Notes: a model not told the origin generated them from the sequence alone. Positions 8,503 to 18,051 are shown, counted from the first letter of the stretch. The stretch is DNA of 64,000 nt from JASSUD01 sp031963445 (GCA_031963445.1 JASSUH010000001.1:2356001-2420000), one strand, 5' to 3'. Program-made: numbers and translations.

Positions 8503-8706
8503 TTACTTCGCCCTCTCGGCCAATGTTTTTTCAGACAATACAGTACGCAAGCGCGCAATGGTGCGGCGCATTTTTTTAACGAGACTGGTATTGCTCAATT
8601 GCTGAGTAGCTAATTGCATGCGCAAGCCAAATAGCGCTTTTAGCAGATCTGACAATTCTTTGTTCAGTTCAGCTACATTTTTAGCGCGAAACTCAGAAGC
8701 TTTCAT
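8503..8706 (-). CDS. rpmC: 50S ribosomal protein L29
   Basis: L29 sits at the peptide tunnel exit beside L23. The frame is open from 8766, but ATG 8706 (MKASEFRAKNVAELN) is chosen because it matches the family start and has GGAG upstream. The resulting 67 residues include the helix pair with LFGLRMQLATQQL. Confidence 0.94.
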   Translation of the reverse strand: MKASEFRAKNVAELNKELSDLLKALFGLRMQLATQQLSNTSLVKKMRRTIARLRTVLSEKTLAERAK

Positions 8707-8799
8707 CGCTTTTCTCCATTCTGAAACCGTATAAAAAAGACTCTGCTCTTTTATGCTATCGAGCAATCAAAGAGACAGAATCATTTTTACTCGATACGC

Positions 8800-9216
8800 T
8801 TACGCGCCAAGCTGACGCGTAACAAATATTGCCTTCAAAGGTAGCTTAGCTGCTGCTAAACGAAATGCTTCACGCGCGAGTTCTTCGCTAATGCCATCCA
8901 TTTCGTAGAGCATTTTGCCCGGCTGAATTTCAGCAACGTAGTATTCAGGGTTTCCTTTACCGTTACCCATGCGCACTTCAGCTGGCTTTTGTGAGATTGG
9001 CTTATCTGGAAAAATACGAATCCAAATACGACCACCCCGTTTGATATGTCGAGTCATTGCACGACGTGCAGCTTCGATTTGACGCGAAGTTAAACGACCA
9101 CGTGCCACAGCTTTCAAACCAAACGTACCAAAAGACACTTTATTGCCACGTGTTGCAATACCGGTATTTCGCCCTTTTTGCTCTTTACGATATTTTCTGC
9201 GCTTTGGTTGCAACAT
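8800..9216 (-). CDS. rplP: 50S ribosomal protein L16
   Basis: L16 helps position A-site tRNA. The 138-residue protein starts MLQPKRRKYRKEQKGRN and has TSRQIEAARRAMTRHIKRGG and the MGNGKGNPEYYVA motif. It starts 2 bases after the rpsC stop, so translational coupling is likely. The gap to rpmC is 93 bases. Confidence 0.97.
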   Translation of the reverse strand: MLQPKRRKYRKEQKGRNTGIATRGNKVSFGTFGLKAVARGRLTSRQIEAARRAMTRHIKRGGRIWIRIFPDKPISQKPAEVRMGNGKGNPEYYVAEIQPGKMLYEMDGISEELAREAFRLAAAKLPLKAIFVTRQLGA

Positions 9217-9218
9217 AC

Positions 9219-10010
9219 TTATTCTCCCTGCTTGGCTTCGCCCGTATGACCGCCAGCGCGACGCGAGCCAGCCGAACGGCCTGCCTTATCACCACCGCGA
9301 TTGGCAGTACGTGTACGGCGTGGACGCTTATCTTCAGGCGCCTCAGCGGCATTAGCTGACGCTTCATCGCTACCAAATGTATTACCTTTAAAAACTAATA
9401 CGGTAACGCCGATTGCACCGTATTGCGTCTGTGCTGTTGCCCGACCCCAGTCGATATCTGACGATATCGTATGAAGCGGCATGCGACCTTCGAGAGACCA
9501 TTCAGTACGCGCGATTTCAATACCATTTAAACGGCCAGCACAACTAATTTTGATACCTTGCACGCCTAAACGCATTGCATTTTGCATCGCACGCTTTCTT
9601 GCACGACGGAACATAACGCGACGCTCAAGCTGTTGTGCAATAGAGTCTGCAATCAATTGCGCATCGATTTCAGGCTTGCGGACTTCCTCGATATTGACAT
9701 GCACAGGCACGCCCATGCGGCGCTGCAATTCATTCCTGAGCACCTCAATATCTTCGCCTTTTTTCCCAATCACAACACCTGGACGCGCTGTAAAAATCGT
9801 CACGCGCGCGCTTTTCGCTGGGCGTTCAATTTCAATACGGCTAACCGACGCTTTTTTCTTCTTATTTAACTCTTCTTCTAAATATTGACGAACACTAATG
9901 TCTTGATTTAGCAGTTGAGCAAATAATGAATTTTTTGCAGCAAACCAGCTTGACTTGTATTTACGGCTAACAGCCAGACGAAAGCCAACTGGATGAATTT
10001 TTTGCCCCAT
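9219..10010 (-). CDS. rpsC: 30S ribosomal protein S3
   Basis: S3 helps form the mRNA entry site and helicase. The 263-residue protein has the N-terminal KH domain with the RPGVVIGKKGEDIEVLR loop, then the S3 C-terminal domain (GRLNGIEIARTEW). It ends in a basic, glycine- and arginine-rich tail of roughly 45 residues, as in Burkholderia S3. Confidence 0.97.
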   Translation of the reverse strand: MGQKIHPVGFRLAVSRKYKSSWFAAKNSLFAQLLNQDISVRQYLEEELNKKKKASVSRIEIERPAKSARVTIFTARPGVVIGKKGEDIEVLRNELQRRMGVPVHVNIEEVRKPEIDAQLIADSIAQQLERRVMFRRARKRAMQNAMRLGVQGIKISCAGRLNGIEIARTEWSLEGRMPLHTISSDIDWGRATAQTQYGAIGVTVLVFKGNTFGSDEASANAAEAPEDKRPRRTRTANRGGDKAGRSAGSRRAGGHTGEAKQGE

Positions 10011-10020
10011 CTATGGCCCC

Positions 10021-10359
10021 TTAATTTCCAACCATCACCGTAATGTGGCAAGATTGTTTTTCAATCTTATTGCCACGACCTTTTGCTCGTGCCGACGAAC
10101 GCTTTAACGAGCCTGCTTTGTCAACAAAAATACTGGTGACTTTTAGCTCATCAATATCTGCACCCAGATTATGCTCGGCATTAGCAATCGCTGATTCCAC
10201 TACTTTCTTCACCAAGACTGCCGCATTTTTAGGCGAGAACATCAAAACGTCTAACGCTTTAGCAACAGATAAACCTCGGATTTGATCAACGACAAGACGT
10301 ACCTTCTGCGCCGAAACACGAGCGCCACGATGTATTGCCTTAACTTCTAACTTGTCCAT
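10021..10359 (-). CDS. rplV: 50S ribosomal protein L22
   Basis: L22 lines the exit tunnel with its long hairpin. The 112-residue protein shows AIHRGARVSAQKVRLVVDQIRG and the C-terminal SSARAKGRGNKIEKQSCHITV. Its start codon shares one base with the rpsS stop, implying coupled translation. The macrolide-sensitive hairpin has no obvious deletion. Confidence 0.97.
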   Translation of the reverse strand: MDKLEVKAIHRGARVSAQKVRLVVDQIRGLSVAKALDVLMFSPKNAAVLVKKVVESAIANAEHNLGADIDELKVTSIFVDKAGSLKRSSARAKGRGNKIEKQSCHITVMVGN

Positions 10360-10634
10360 TATCTCTTCGCCTTTTTATCAGCTGCATGCCCTTTAAAAGT
10401 ACGTGTCAGAGCAAATTCACCTAACTTATGACCTACCATTTCCGGGTTCACATAAACAGGCACATGCTGACGCCCATTATGTACCGCAAATGTTAAGCCA
10501 ATGAAATCTGGCAAAATTGTCGAGCGACGTGACCAAGTTTTGATAACTGGCTTTTTACCAGATTCCAAAACCTTTCTAAGCTTTCTTAACAAGGAGCCAT
10601 CACAAAACGGCCCTTTTTTAGTAGAACGTGCCAT
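10359..10634 (-). CDS. rpsS: 30S ribosomal protein S19
   Basis: S19 is in the head of the small subunit, next to S13. The 91-residue protein starts MARSTKKGPFCDGSLLRK and has KTWSRRSTILPDFIGLTFAVHNG and GHKLGEFALTRTFKGH. Position between rplB and rplV is canonical. Confidence 0.97.
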   Translation of the reverse strand: MARSTKKGPFCDGSLLRKLRKVLESGKKPVIKTWSRRSTILPDFIGLTFAVHNGRQHVPVYVNPEMVGHKLGEFALTRTFKGHAADKKAKR

Positions 10635-10649
10635 TAGTTAATTCCTTTC

Positions 10650-11480
10650 TTAACGCTTGTTGCGGCGTTGCGCGATCATCCCATCCGTACGATGCTTGCG
10701 AGCTCGAGTACGATAACCTTTTGTAGGCACACCGCTAAAGCTAACTGGATGACGTCCACCGGAGGTTTTACCTTCACCACCACCATGCGGGTGATCGACT
10801 GGATTCATCGCCACACCACGTACAGTTGGGCGAATGCCACGCCAACGATTAGCACCAGCCTTACCGATTTGACGCAAGCTATGTTCGTCGTTACCAACCT
10901 CACCGATCGTCGCACGACACTCGATGTGAATCAGGCGAATCTCGCCTGAGCGCAAACGAACCTTAGCATAGACACCTTCACGCGCCAGCAATACCGCTGA
11001 TGCGCCAGCAGAACGAGCAATCTGCGCACCCTTGCCAGGCAACATTTCGATGCAGTGAATCGTCGTACCGACTGGAATGTTTGAAATTGGCAGCGTGTTA
11101 CCAGCAAAAATCGGCGCTTCAATACCCGACATAATTTGCTGACCAACTACCAATCCTTTAGGCGCAATAATGTAGCGACGCTCACCATCGGCATAACATA
11201 GCAAAGCAATATTTGCACTGCGATTCGGATCGTATTCAAGACGCTCCACTTTCGCAGCAATACCATCTTTATTGCGGCGGAAGTCGATTATCCGATACTG
11301 CTGCTTATGCCCACCACCTTGATGGCGAGTGGTAATACGACCATGGTTATTACGGCCAGCATTTTTACTTTGCGCTTCCAACAATCCTGCGAAGGGCTTG
11401 CCTTTATGCAGCTCTTTATTAACCACCAACACTCTAGAGCGGCGGCCCGCAGAAGTGGGCTTCGTTTTAACCAGTGCCAT
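10650..11480 (-). CDS. rplB: 50S ribosomal protein L2
   Basis: L2 is a primary 23S-binding protein next to the peptidyl-transferase centre. The 276-residue protein has RNNHGRITTRHQGGGHKQ and the conserved GVAMNPVDHPHGGGEGK loop with its essential histidine. Its start overlaps the rplW stop by one base. Confidence 0.98.
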   Translation of the reverse strand: MALVKTKPTSAGRRSRVLVVNKELHKGKPFAGLLEAQSKNAGRNNHGRITTRHQGGGHKQQYRIIDFRRNKDGIAAKVERLEYDPNRSANIALLCYADGERRYIIAPKGLVVGQQIMSGIEAPIFAGNTLPISNIPVGTTIHCIEMLPGKGAQIARSAGASAVLLAREGVYAKVRLRSGEIRLIHIECRATIGEVGNDEHSLRQIGKAGANRWRGIRPTVRGVAMNPVDHPHGGGEGKTSGGRHPVSFSGVPTKGYRTRARKHRTDGMIAQRRNKR

Positions 11481-11794
11481 TAGCTAGCCTCCGCTTCAAA
11501 ATTGATCTCTTGACCAGGCTTTAAGCACACATACGCTTTACGCGTATCTTTGCGGCGACCCTCGGTGCGACCATGACGCTTAACTTTACCTTTGCAAGTC
11601 AGAATGTTGACTGACTCAACTTCTACCTTGAAAAGCAATTCAACCGCCTCTTTCACTTCTTGCTTGGTTGCACTTGGCACAACTTTAAAGCTTACTTGGC
11701 TATGCTTTTCAGCTACGCGCGTGGCTTTTTCAGAAATTACCGGGCACACCAGAACTTGCAGTAGACGATGATCGTTTTTACGTTGATCTGTCAT
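11480..11794 (-). CDS. rplW: 50S ribosomal protein L23
   Basis: L23 is the docking site for trigger factor and SRP at the tunnel exit. The 104-residue protein has LLQVLVCPVISEKATRVAEKH and the basic loop KVKRHGRTEGRRKDTRKAYV. It overlaps rplD by four bases (ATGA). Confidence 0.97.
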   Translation of the reverse strand: MTDQRKNDHRLLQVLVCPVISEKATRVAEKHSQVSFKVVPSATKQEVKEAVELLFKVEVESVNILTCKGKVKRHGRTEGRRKDTRKAYVCLKPGQEINFEAEAS

Positions 11795-12411
11795 GATAGC
11801 GACTCCTCAATCTGAGCCACAGCAGCCTTAGTCATCAAAATTTTCTTAAAATAAATCAATGACAGAGGATCAGCATGACGCGACTCAATCACTGCCACAT
11901 TAGGCAAATTACGCGAAGCAAGATAGAGATTCTCATCCATCTTATCGGTAATCATTAACACTGATTCCAGCCCCATTTGCTTGATTTTTTGCACCAACAA
12001 CTTAGTTTTAGGCGCTTCAAGCTCAAGGTTTTCAACAACCGCCAAACGTCCTTCACGAGCTAATTGAGACATGATCGAGCAGATACCTGCACGGAACATT
12101 TTCTTATTAACTTTGTGAGAGAAATTTTCCTCTGGCGAATTAGGGAAAATACGACCACCACCACGCCATAACGGGCTTGAAGTCATACCAGCACGTGCAC
12201 GGCCAGTTCCTTTTTGACCCCAAGGCTTTTTCGTTGAATGGTTAACTTGCGCACGGGTTTTTTGCGCCCGATCACCACTACGCGCATTAGCTTGGTAAGC
12301 CACCACGATTTGGTGAATTAATGCCTCGTTATAATCGCGACCAAAAACCGCGTCCGAAGCATTAATTTCAGAGGCTCCCTGCCCTTCTTCATTCAGAAGC
12401 TCAAGTTTCAT
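11791..12411 (-). CDS. rplD: 50S ribosomal protein L4
   Basis: L4 reaches into the exit tunnel and in enterobacteria represses the S10 operon. The 206-residue protein shows NARSGDRAQKTRAQV, then the tunnel loop KPWGQKGTGRARAGMTSSP, and the C-terminal half with VLMITDKMDENLYLASRNL. It overlaps rplC by four bases. No S10-type leader hairpin was identified for L4 control. Confidence 0.97.
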   Translation of the reverse strand: MKLELLNEEGQGASEINASDAVFGRDYNEALIHQIVVAYQANARSGDRAQKTRAQVNHSTKKPWGQKGTGRARAGMTSSPLWRGGGRIFPNSPEENFSHKVNKKMFRAGICSIMSQLAREGRLAVVENLELEAPKTKLLVQKIKQMGLESVLMITDKMDENLYLASRNLPNVAVIESRHADPLSLIYFKKILMTKAAVAQIEESLS

Positions 12412-13079
12412 GATTGCGCTCCTTGTGCAGAACTAGCCTTAGCTCCAGCTGCCGGCGTGATGAAAACAATGCCATCATTCGCACCAGGAACCGCCCCTTT
12501 TACCAATAAAAGCGAGCGCTCAACATCAATTTGAATGATTTCAAGATTAGAGACGGTAACGTTCACATTACCCATGTGACCGCACATGCGCTTACCAGGA
12601 AACACTCGACCTGGATCTTGGTTCATACCAATTGAACCAGGCACATTGTGCGCACGAGAATTGCCGTGCGAAGCACGACCTGAACTAAAGTTATGGCGCT
12701 TGATCGTACCAGCAAAACCTTTACCTTTTGATTTGCCGCGTACACGAACCAGATCACCGACCTGAAATACTTTGTCAAGCACAATGACTTCGCCAGCTGA
12801 CATAGCAGCAGCCTGATCAGCGTCAATGCGAAATTCTTTAAGAATTTCACCAGCTTCAATACCCGCTTTAGCAAAATGACCTGCTGCAGCTTTATTCACA
12901 CGGCTGCGACGACGTTCACCAAAAGCCACCTGAACAGCACTATAACCATCTGATTCAGTGGTTTTAACCTGTCCAATACGGTTATTTGATACGAGCAGCA
13001 CGGTGACAGGAATTGACTCCCCATCTTTAGTAAAGATGCGGGTCATACCCTTCTTGCGACCTGTAAGTCCAAGACCCAT
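12408..13079 (-). CDS. rplC: 50S ribosomal protein L3
   Basis: L3 initiates large-subunit assembly. ATG 13079 (MGLGLTGRKKGMTR) is taken as start because GGAG precedes it at good spacing and it fits the family. The longer frame from 13097 adds MGMEKK. The 223-residue product has FAGTIKRHNFSSGRASHGNS and GRVFPGKRMCGHMGN, the glutamine-methylation region of the family. Confidence 0.95.
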   Translation of the reverse strand: MGLGLTGRKKGMTRIFTKDGESIPVTVLLVSNNRIGQVKTTESDGYSAVQVAFGERRRSRVNKAAAGHFAKAGIEAGEILKEFRIDADQAAAMSAGEVIVLDKVFQVGDLVRVRGKSKGKGFAGTIKRHNFSSGRASHGNSRAHNVPGSIGMNQDPGRVFPGKRMCGHMGNVNVTVSNLEIIQIDVERSLLLVKGAVPGANDGIVFITPAAGAKASSAQGAQS

Positions 13080-13385
13080 CTTTTTCTCCATTCCCAACTA
13101 CGATTGGCCGGGTTTAATTAACGCTTGAATCCAAGCTCATTAACTAGCAAAACTCACCCACGCGCCTAAAGGCCGCGCGAGGAGGCGAAAAGCTGCGGAT
13201 TATAACGAGACTTTTGATTTCACGCAAGTTAATTGCGTTAAATGCGACTTCCTTAATCAGAAAACGCTGAATTGATCTAAAGCAATCTTTATTACAAGAT
13301 TTCCATTCTGCTAAGAAAACCAGGAACAATATAGATCAGCTTAAATTAATTCAACGTTTCTGAATAAGGCTTTATAGCGATGGTC
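13080..13385. other. Spacer between rpsJ and rplC
   Basis: In many bacteria rpsJ and rplC are a few bases apart; here 306 bases separate them. The only recognisable content is a promoter candidate (13199-13227, minus). Short open frames have no plausible ribosome-binding sites. Confidence 0.55.
13199..13227 (-). promoter_or_regulatory. Promoter candidate upstream of rplC
   Basis: Minus-strand TTGCGT, 17 bases, then a perfect TATAAT. The -35 has TTG only (three of six). Transcription would begin about 110 bases before rplC and would place rplC-rplD-rplW and following genes under a start separate from rpsJ. Confidence 0.5.
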
Positions 13386-13697
13386 TTAATGCAGCTTGAT
13401 TTCTACATCAACACCAGCAGGCAACTCAAGCCTCATTAGTGCATCAACAGTTTTATCTGTTGGATCAAGAATATCCATTGCACGAAAGTGCGTAAATATT
13501 CTGAACTGCTCTTTCGAGCTACTGTTTACGTGCGGCGAACGAAGTATGTCATAGTGCCGTTTACGTGTAGGCAATGGCACTGGACCACGTACAATTGCAC
13601 CAGTCCGTTTTGCCGTCTCAACAATTTGACTTGCCGAGAGATCAATCAGCTTATGATCGAAGGCTTTCAGACGAATCCGTATCTTTCGTCGCTTCAT
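13386..13697 (-). CDS. rpsJ: 30S ribosomal protein S10 / NusE
   Basis: S10 is both a small-subunit head protein and, with NusB, an antitermination factor acting on rRNA. The 103-residue product has KIRIRLKAFDHKLIDLSA and GPVPLPTRKRHYDILRSPHVN. It lies 110 bases downstream of tufA; a long hairpin fills that gap. Confidence 0.98.
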   Translation of the reverse strand: MKRRKIRIRLKAFDHKLIDLSASQIVETAKRTGAIVRGPVPLPTRKRHYDILRSPHVNSSSKEQFRIFTHFRAMDILDPTDKTVDALMRLELPAGVDVEIKLH

Positions 13698-13734
13698 ATT
13701 TCTTCCTTAAAGAGCACTTAAAAACTAAGACGCA

Positions 13735-13794
13735 AGCAGAAATAGGCAAGCGACATAAAGTTTTTCAACGTTTATGCCGCTATCTATTTCTGCT
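13735..13794. other. Long hairpin between tufA and rpsJ
   Basis: AGCAGAAATAG (13735-13745) pairs exactly with CTATTTCTGCT (13784-13794). Inside, GCGaCATAAA pairs with TTTATGcCGC, so almost the whole 60-base spacer folds. No T-run follows, so it resembles a processing or stability element more than an intrinsic terminator. Confidence 0.6.
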
Positions 13795-13807
13795 CGCTCC
13801 GCCAATA

Positions 13808-14998
13808 TTACTTAATAATTTTAGCGACAACGCCGGTACCGACGGTACGACCACCCTCACGCATGGAGAAGCGAACACCCTCTTCCATCGCGATTGGCAC
13901 AATCAATTTCACTTTAATCGTCAAGTTATCGCCTGGCATAACCATCTCTTTACCTTCCGGTAATTCGATCGAACCTGTCACATCGGTAGTACGGAAGTAA
14001 AACTGAGGACGATAGTTGCTAAAGAATGGCGTATGACGACCACCCTCTTCTTTGCTCAAAATATAAACTTGAGCTTCAAATTCAGTGTGTGGCGTAATCG
14101 TGTTTGGCTTCGCCAGCACTTGACCACGCTCAACGTCTTCACGCTTCACACCGCGCAACAAAATACCAACGTTATCGCCAGCCTCACCTTGATCCAACAA
14201 CTTACGGAACATTTCAACGCCGGTACAAATCGTTTTGACTGTGTCTTTCAATCCAACAATCGCAACTTCTTCACCGACTTTAACGATACCGCGCTCGATC
14301 CGGCCGGTCACTACCGTACCACGACCTGAAATGGAGAAAACGTCTTCGATTGGCATCAAGAACGCCCCATCTACCGCACGCTCAGGCGTCGGAATGTAGG
14401 AGTCTAGCGCATCTGCCAACTTCATGATCGCTTGCTCGCCTAGCTCGCCCTGATCGCCTTCCAAGGCCAACTTCGCTGAACCTTGCACGAATGGCACATC
14501 ATCGCCAGGAAAATCATATTTCGAAAGCAACTCGCGCACTTCCATTTCAACCAACTCAAGCAGCTCAGCATCATCCACCATATCGCATTTATTCAAAAAT
14601 ACGATGATGTAAGGCACACCAACCTGACGCGCCAATAGAATGTGCTCGCGGGTTTGAGGCATAGGGCCATCAGCTGCTGAACAGACCAAAATCGCACCGT
14701 CCATCTGCGCCGCACCGGTAATCATGTTCTTCACATAATCCGCGTGGCCTGGGCAGTCTACGTGCGCATAGTGACGCGCTGCAGTCTCATACTCAACGTG
14801 CGCTGTATTGATCGTAATACCACGTGCTTTTTCTTCAGGCGCTGCATCAATTTGATCGTAAGCTTTTTTCTCACCACCAAATTTGCCCGCCAACACTGTC
14901 GCCAGCGCTGCCGTTAACGTCGTCTTACCATGATCAACGTGTCCGATCGTTCCTACGTTTACGTGCGGTTTCTTCCGCTCAAACTTCTCTTTAGCCAT
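13808..14998 (-). CDS. tuf: Elongation factor Tu (copy 1, str operon)
   Basis: EF-Tu delivers aminoacyl-tRNA to the ribosome as a GTP complex. The 396-residue protein has the P-loop GHVDHGKTTL, switch region RGITINTAHVEYE, DCPGHADYVKN and NKCDMVDD, then beta-barrel domains 2 and 3. The protein is identical to the second copy at 33969-35159; the DNA differs at scattered, apparently silent, sites. It follows fusA by 36 bases. Confidence 0.98.
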   Translation of the reverse strand: MAKEKFERKKPHVNVGTIGHVDHGKTTLTAALATVLAGKFGGEKKAYDQIDAAPEEKARGITINTAHVEYETAARHYAHVDCPGHADYVKNMITGAAQMDGAILVCSAADGPMPQTREHILLARQVGVPYIIVFLNKCDMVDDAELLELVEMEVRELLSKYDFPGDDVPFVQGSAKLALEGDQGELGEQAIMKLADALDSYIPTPERAVDGAFLMPIEDVFSISGRGTVVTGRIERGIVKVGEEVAIVGLKDTVKTICTGVEMFRKLLDQGEAGDNVGILLRGVKREDVERGQVLAKPNTITPHTEFEAQVYILSKEEGGRHTPFFSNYRPQFYFRTTDVTGSIELPEGKEMVMPGDNLTIKVKLIVPIAMEEGVRFSMREGGRTVGTGVVAKIIK

Positions 14999-15034
14999 GA
15001 CTTTTTTCTTTCAAAAACGGTTAATCAATATGAC

Positions 15035-17140
15035 TTACTTAGCTTTTGCGCTGACAATCGCTTCCGTTACGTTGTTAGGCGCTTCGGCATAATGCTTAAA
15101 TTCCATCGTATAAGAAGCACGACCCTGGGTCAGTGAACGTAAGTCGGTGGAATATCCAAACATATTAGACAATGGGACAAGAGCCAGTACGACTTTGCCA
15201 AGACCACCCTCCATATCTTCAGTACCTTGCACTACTCCGCGTCGTGACGATAGATCGCCAATCACAGTACCAAAGAAATCTTCTGGCGTTTCTACATCGA
15301 CCGCCATAATCGGCTCTAACAAGACAGGCTTCGCGCGACGCATACCTTCTTTGAAGGCCATCGAACCCGCCATCTTGAATGCGTTTTCGTTAGAGTCAAC
15401 ATCGTGGTAAGAACCAAAGTGCAGCGTGACCTTGATATCAACCACTGGATAACCAGCCAATACACCGGCCTTCAATGTTTCTTGAATACCTTTATCTACA
15501 GCTGGAATGTACTCACGCGGAACCACACCACCTTTAATGGCATCGACAAACTCATAACCCTTACCTGGCTCTTGCGGCTCCAATTTGAGCACCACGTGAC
15601 CATATTGACCACGCCCACCAGATTGTTTGATGAATTTACCATCCACGCTCTCGCATACGCTACGAATCGTTTCACGATAAGCCACTTGTGGCTTACCTAC
15701 TGATGCCTCGACATTGAATTCACGACGCATCCGGTCAACTAGAATCTCCAGATGCAACTCACCCATACCGGAAATAATGGTTTGATTTGATTCTTCATCG
15801 GTTTCCACACGGAAAGATGGATCCTCTTGCGCCAAACGGCTCAATGCCATACCCATTTTTTCCTGGTCGACCTTAGTTGCAGGTTCAATAGCCTGCGAAA
15901 TAACTGGTTCAGGAAACTCCATGCGCTCGAGCACAACAGGTTGAGCTGGATCGCACAACGTGTCACCGGTGGTCACTTCTTTTAAACCAACTGCTGCCGC
16001 GATATCGCCGGCATACACTTCTTTAATTTCTTCACGCTGATTAGCATGCATTTGCAAGATACGACCAACCCGTTCTTTTTTACCCTTGACCGAGTTGTAA
16101 ATGGTATCGCCCGATCTCACCACACCAGAATAGACACGGAAGAAGATCAACTGCCCAACAAATGGGTCAGTCATAATTTTGAAGCCTAGCGCTGAGAATT
16201 TCTCGTCATCAGCAGCTCTGCGTTCAGCGATTTCACCATTTTCGAGCTCACCTTTTACAGGCGGGATATCAACAGGGGAAGGTAGATACTCAATCACAGC
16301 ATCAAGCATCGCCTGCACGCCTTTATTTTTAAAGGCAGTGCCGCACATCATCGGAACAATTTCACTAGCGATAGTGCGCGCGCGCAACGCTGCTTTAATT
16401 TCAGCCTCGCTTAACGTTTCCCCACTCAGATATTTATCCATTAACTCTTCAGAGGACTCAGCCGCGGCTTCGATCATCTTTTCGCGCCATTCTTCAGCAA
16501 GAGACAAGAGCTCCGAAGGAATATCTTGTTCCTCGAATTTCATTCCCTGACTAGCCTCATCCCAGATGATCGCTTTCATCTTAACTAGATCGACAACGCC
16601 CTTGAAATTCTCTTCAGCACCAATTGGGATCTGAATAGGAATTGGATTTGCCTTAAGGCGTAGACGCATTTGCTCATACACCTTAAAGAAATTCGCGCCA
16701 GTGCGGTCCATTTTATTGACAAAGGCCAAGCGTGGCACTTTGTATTTATTCGCTTGCCGCCAAACGGTTTCTGATTGTGGCTGCACCCCACCAACCGCGC
16801 AATAGACCATGCACGCACCATCCAGCACACGCATCGAACGCTCAACCTCGATCGTAAAATCGACGTGCCCTGGCGTATCAATAATATTGATGCGATGCTC
16901 TGGATAGTTATTACCCATACCTTTCCAGAAGGCCGTGGTAGCAGCAGAGGTAATCGTGATACCACGCTCTTGCTCCTGCTCCATCCAGTCCATCGTCGCA
17001 GCGCCTTCGTGTACTTCACCGATTTTGTAATTAACCCCGGTATAAAACAAAATACGTTCAGTCGTCGTCGTTTTACCGGCATCAATATGGGCGCTAATGC
17101 CGATGTTACGATAACGCTCGATGGGAGTTTTGCGAGCCAC
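15035..17140 (-). CDS. fusA: Elongation factor G
   Basis: EF-G catalyses translocation and helps ribosome recycling. The 701-residue protein is full length. It has the G domain motifs AHIDAGKTTTTERIL, DTPGHVDFTIEVERSM and NKMDRTGANF, followed by domains II to V ending YTMEFKHYAEAP. Codon order rpsL-rpsG-fusA-tuf is the classical str operon. No partial duplicate is present. Confidence 0.98.
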   Translation of the reverse strand: MARKTPIERYRNIGISAHIDAGKTTTTERILFYTGVNYKIGEVHEGAATMDWMEQEQERGITITSAATTAFWKGMGNNYPEHRINIIDTPGHVDFTIEVERSMRVLDGACMVYCAVGGVQPQSETVWRQANKYKVPRLAFVNKMDRTGANFFKVYEQMRLRLKANPIPIQIPIGAEENFKGVVDLVKMKAIIWDEASQGMKFEEQDIPSELLSLAEEWREKMIEAAAESSEELMDKYLSGETLSEAEIKAALRARTIASEIVPMMCGTAFKNKGVQAMLDAVIEYLPSPVDIPPVKGELENGEIAERRAADDEKFSALGFKIMTDPFVGQLIFFRVYSGVVRSGDTIYNSVKGKKERVGRILQMHANQREEIKEVYAGDIAAAVGLKEVTTGDTLCDPAQPVVLERMEFPEPVISQAIEPATKVDQEKMGMALSRLAQEDPSFRVETDEESNQTIISGMGELHLEILVDRMRREFNVEASVGKPQVAYRETIRSVCESVDGKFIKQSGGRGQYGHVVLKLEPQEPGKGYEFVDAIKGGVVPREYIPAVDKGIQETLKAGVLAGYPVVDIKVTLHFGSYHDVDSNENAFKMAGSMAFKEGMRRAKPVLLEPIMAVDVETPEDFFGTVIGDLSSRRGVVQGTEDMEGGLGKVVLALVPLSNMFGYSTDLRSLTQGRASYTMEFKHYAEAPNNVTEAIVSAKAK

Positions 17141-17352
17141 TTTGATCCTCTATTTGATATCTATAAAAAGCCACATTCAAGCCAACAAACCATTCAAACT
17201 GCCCACAAAGAAGAAAACAATGAAACTTATTTCCGTATTCGCCGCCTAAAAAGGCAACTCACTTCTTTTAGTCATTCAGCAATGACCGGCACTTTTGGCT
17301 AGTTTGCAAACTCTCAAGCTTCTTATGCTTTAAAGCTATTAACCAATTGCAG

Positions 17353-17389
17353 CGAGCGGGGCCAGAGGAAATCCACCAGCACCCGCTCG
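17353..17389. other. Hairpin between rpsG and fusA
   Basis: CGAGCGGG (17353-17360) and CCCGCTCG (17382-17389) pair exactly around a 21-base loop, just downstream of the rpsG stop. No T-run follows. Function is not evident. Confidence 0.4.
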
Positions 17390-17413
17390 TCGCGATTCTA
17401 AAAAACCATCAAT

Positions 17414-17884
17414 TTATAAACGGAAATGAGAGAAAGCACGATTGGCTTCTGCTGCACGATGCACTTCATCACGTTTTTTCATCGCGCCACCGCGATTCTC
17501 AGCAGCCTCAAGCAATTCATTAGCAAGACGCAACGCCATCGATTTCTCACTGCGTTTTTTGGCCGACTCACGCAACCAGCGCATCGCCAATGCTAAACGA
17601 CGCCTAAAAGGAACTTCGTGTGGCACCTGATAGCTCTTACCACCAATTCGACGAGATCTGACCTCGACCATTGGCTTAAGATTTTCCAACGCTTTCTTAA
17701 ACACTTCGAGCGGATCTTTAGCAGCTTTATTCTCAATAAACTGAAAAGAACCATAGACTATGCCTTCAGCAACCGACTTTTTACCACCGAGCATAATCAC
17801 ATTCATAAACTTAGCAACTTCAACATTGCCAAATTTTGGATCGGGTAATATTTCCCGTTTTGGAACTTCACGACGACGTGGCAT
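17414..17884 (-). CDS. rpsG: 30S ribosomal protein S7
   Basis: S7 nucleates assembly of the small-subunit head. The 156-residue protein starts MPRRREVPKREILPDPKFGN and has KPMVEVRSRRIGGKSYQVP and AMRWLRESAKKRSEKSMALR. It is separated from fusA by 273 bases and from rpsL by 167 bases, loose spacing for a str operon. Confidence 0.97.
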   Translation of the reverse strand: MPRRREVPKREILPDPKFGNVEVAKFMNVIMLGGKKSVAEGIVYGSFQFIENKAAKDPLEVFKKALENLKPMVEVRSRRIGGKSYQVPHEVPFRRRLALAMRWLRESAKKRSEKSMALRLANELLEAAENRGGAMKKRDEVHRAAEANRAFSHFRL

Positions 17885-18051
17885 TTCTTTCCTTCACTAT
17901 TTACTATTCAGTAATCAATAGCAGAAAACTTACAGAAGCATAAAATCAATCAAGAGCAGCATCATTCACCCCTCTCACCAATATTTCTTCTTCATCCAAA
18001 AAACGAACTAGCGTATTTTTGGGCAGTTATCCACCTACTGTAATTTGATCG

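Noticed and set aside
13144..13329. 61-codon open frame between rpsJ and rplC
   Set aside because: It overlaps the promoter candidate and has no family match or ribosome-binding site.
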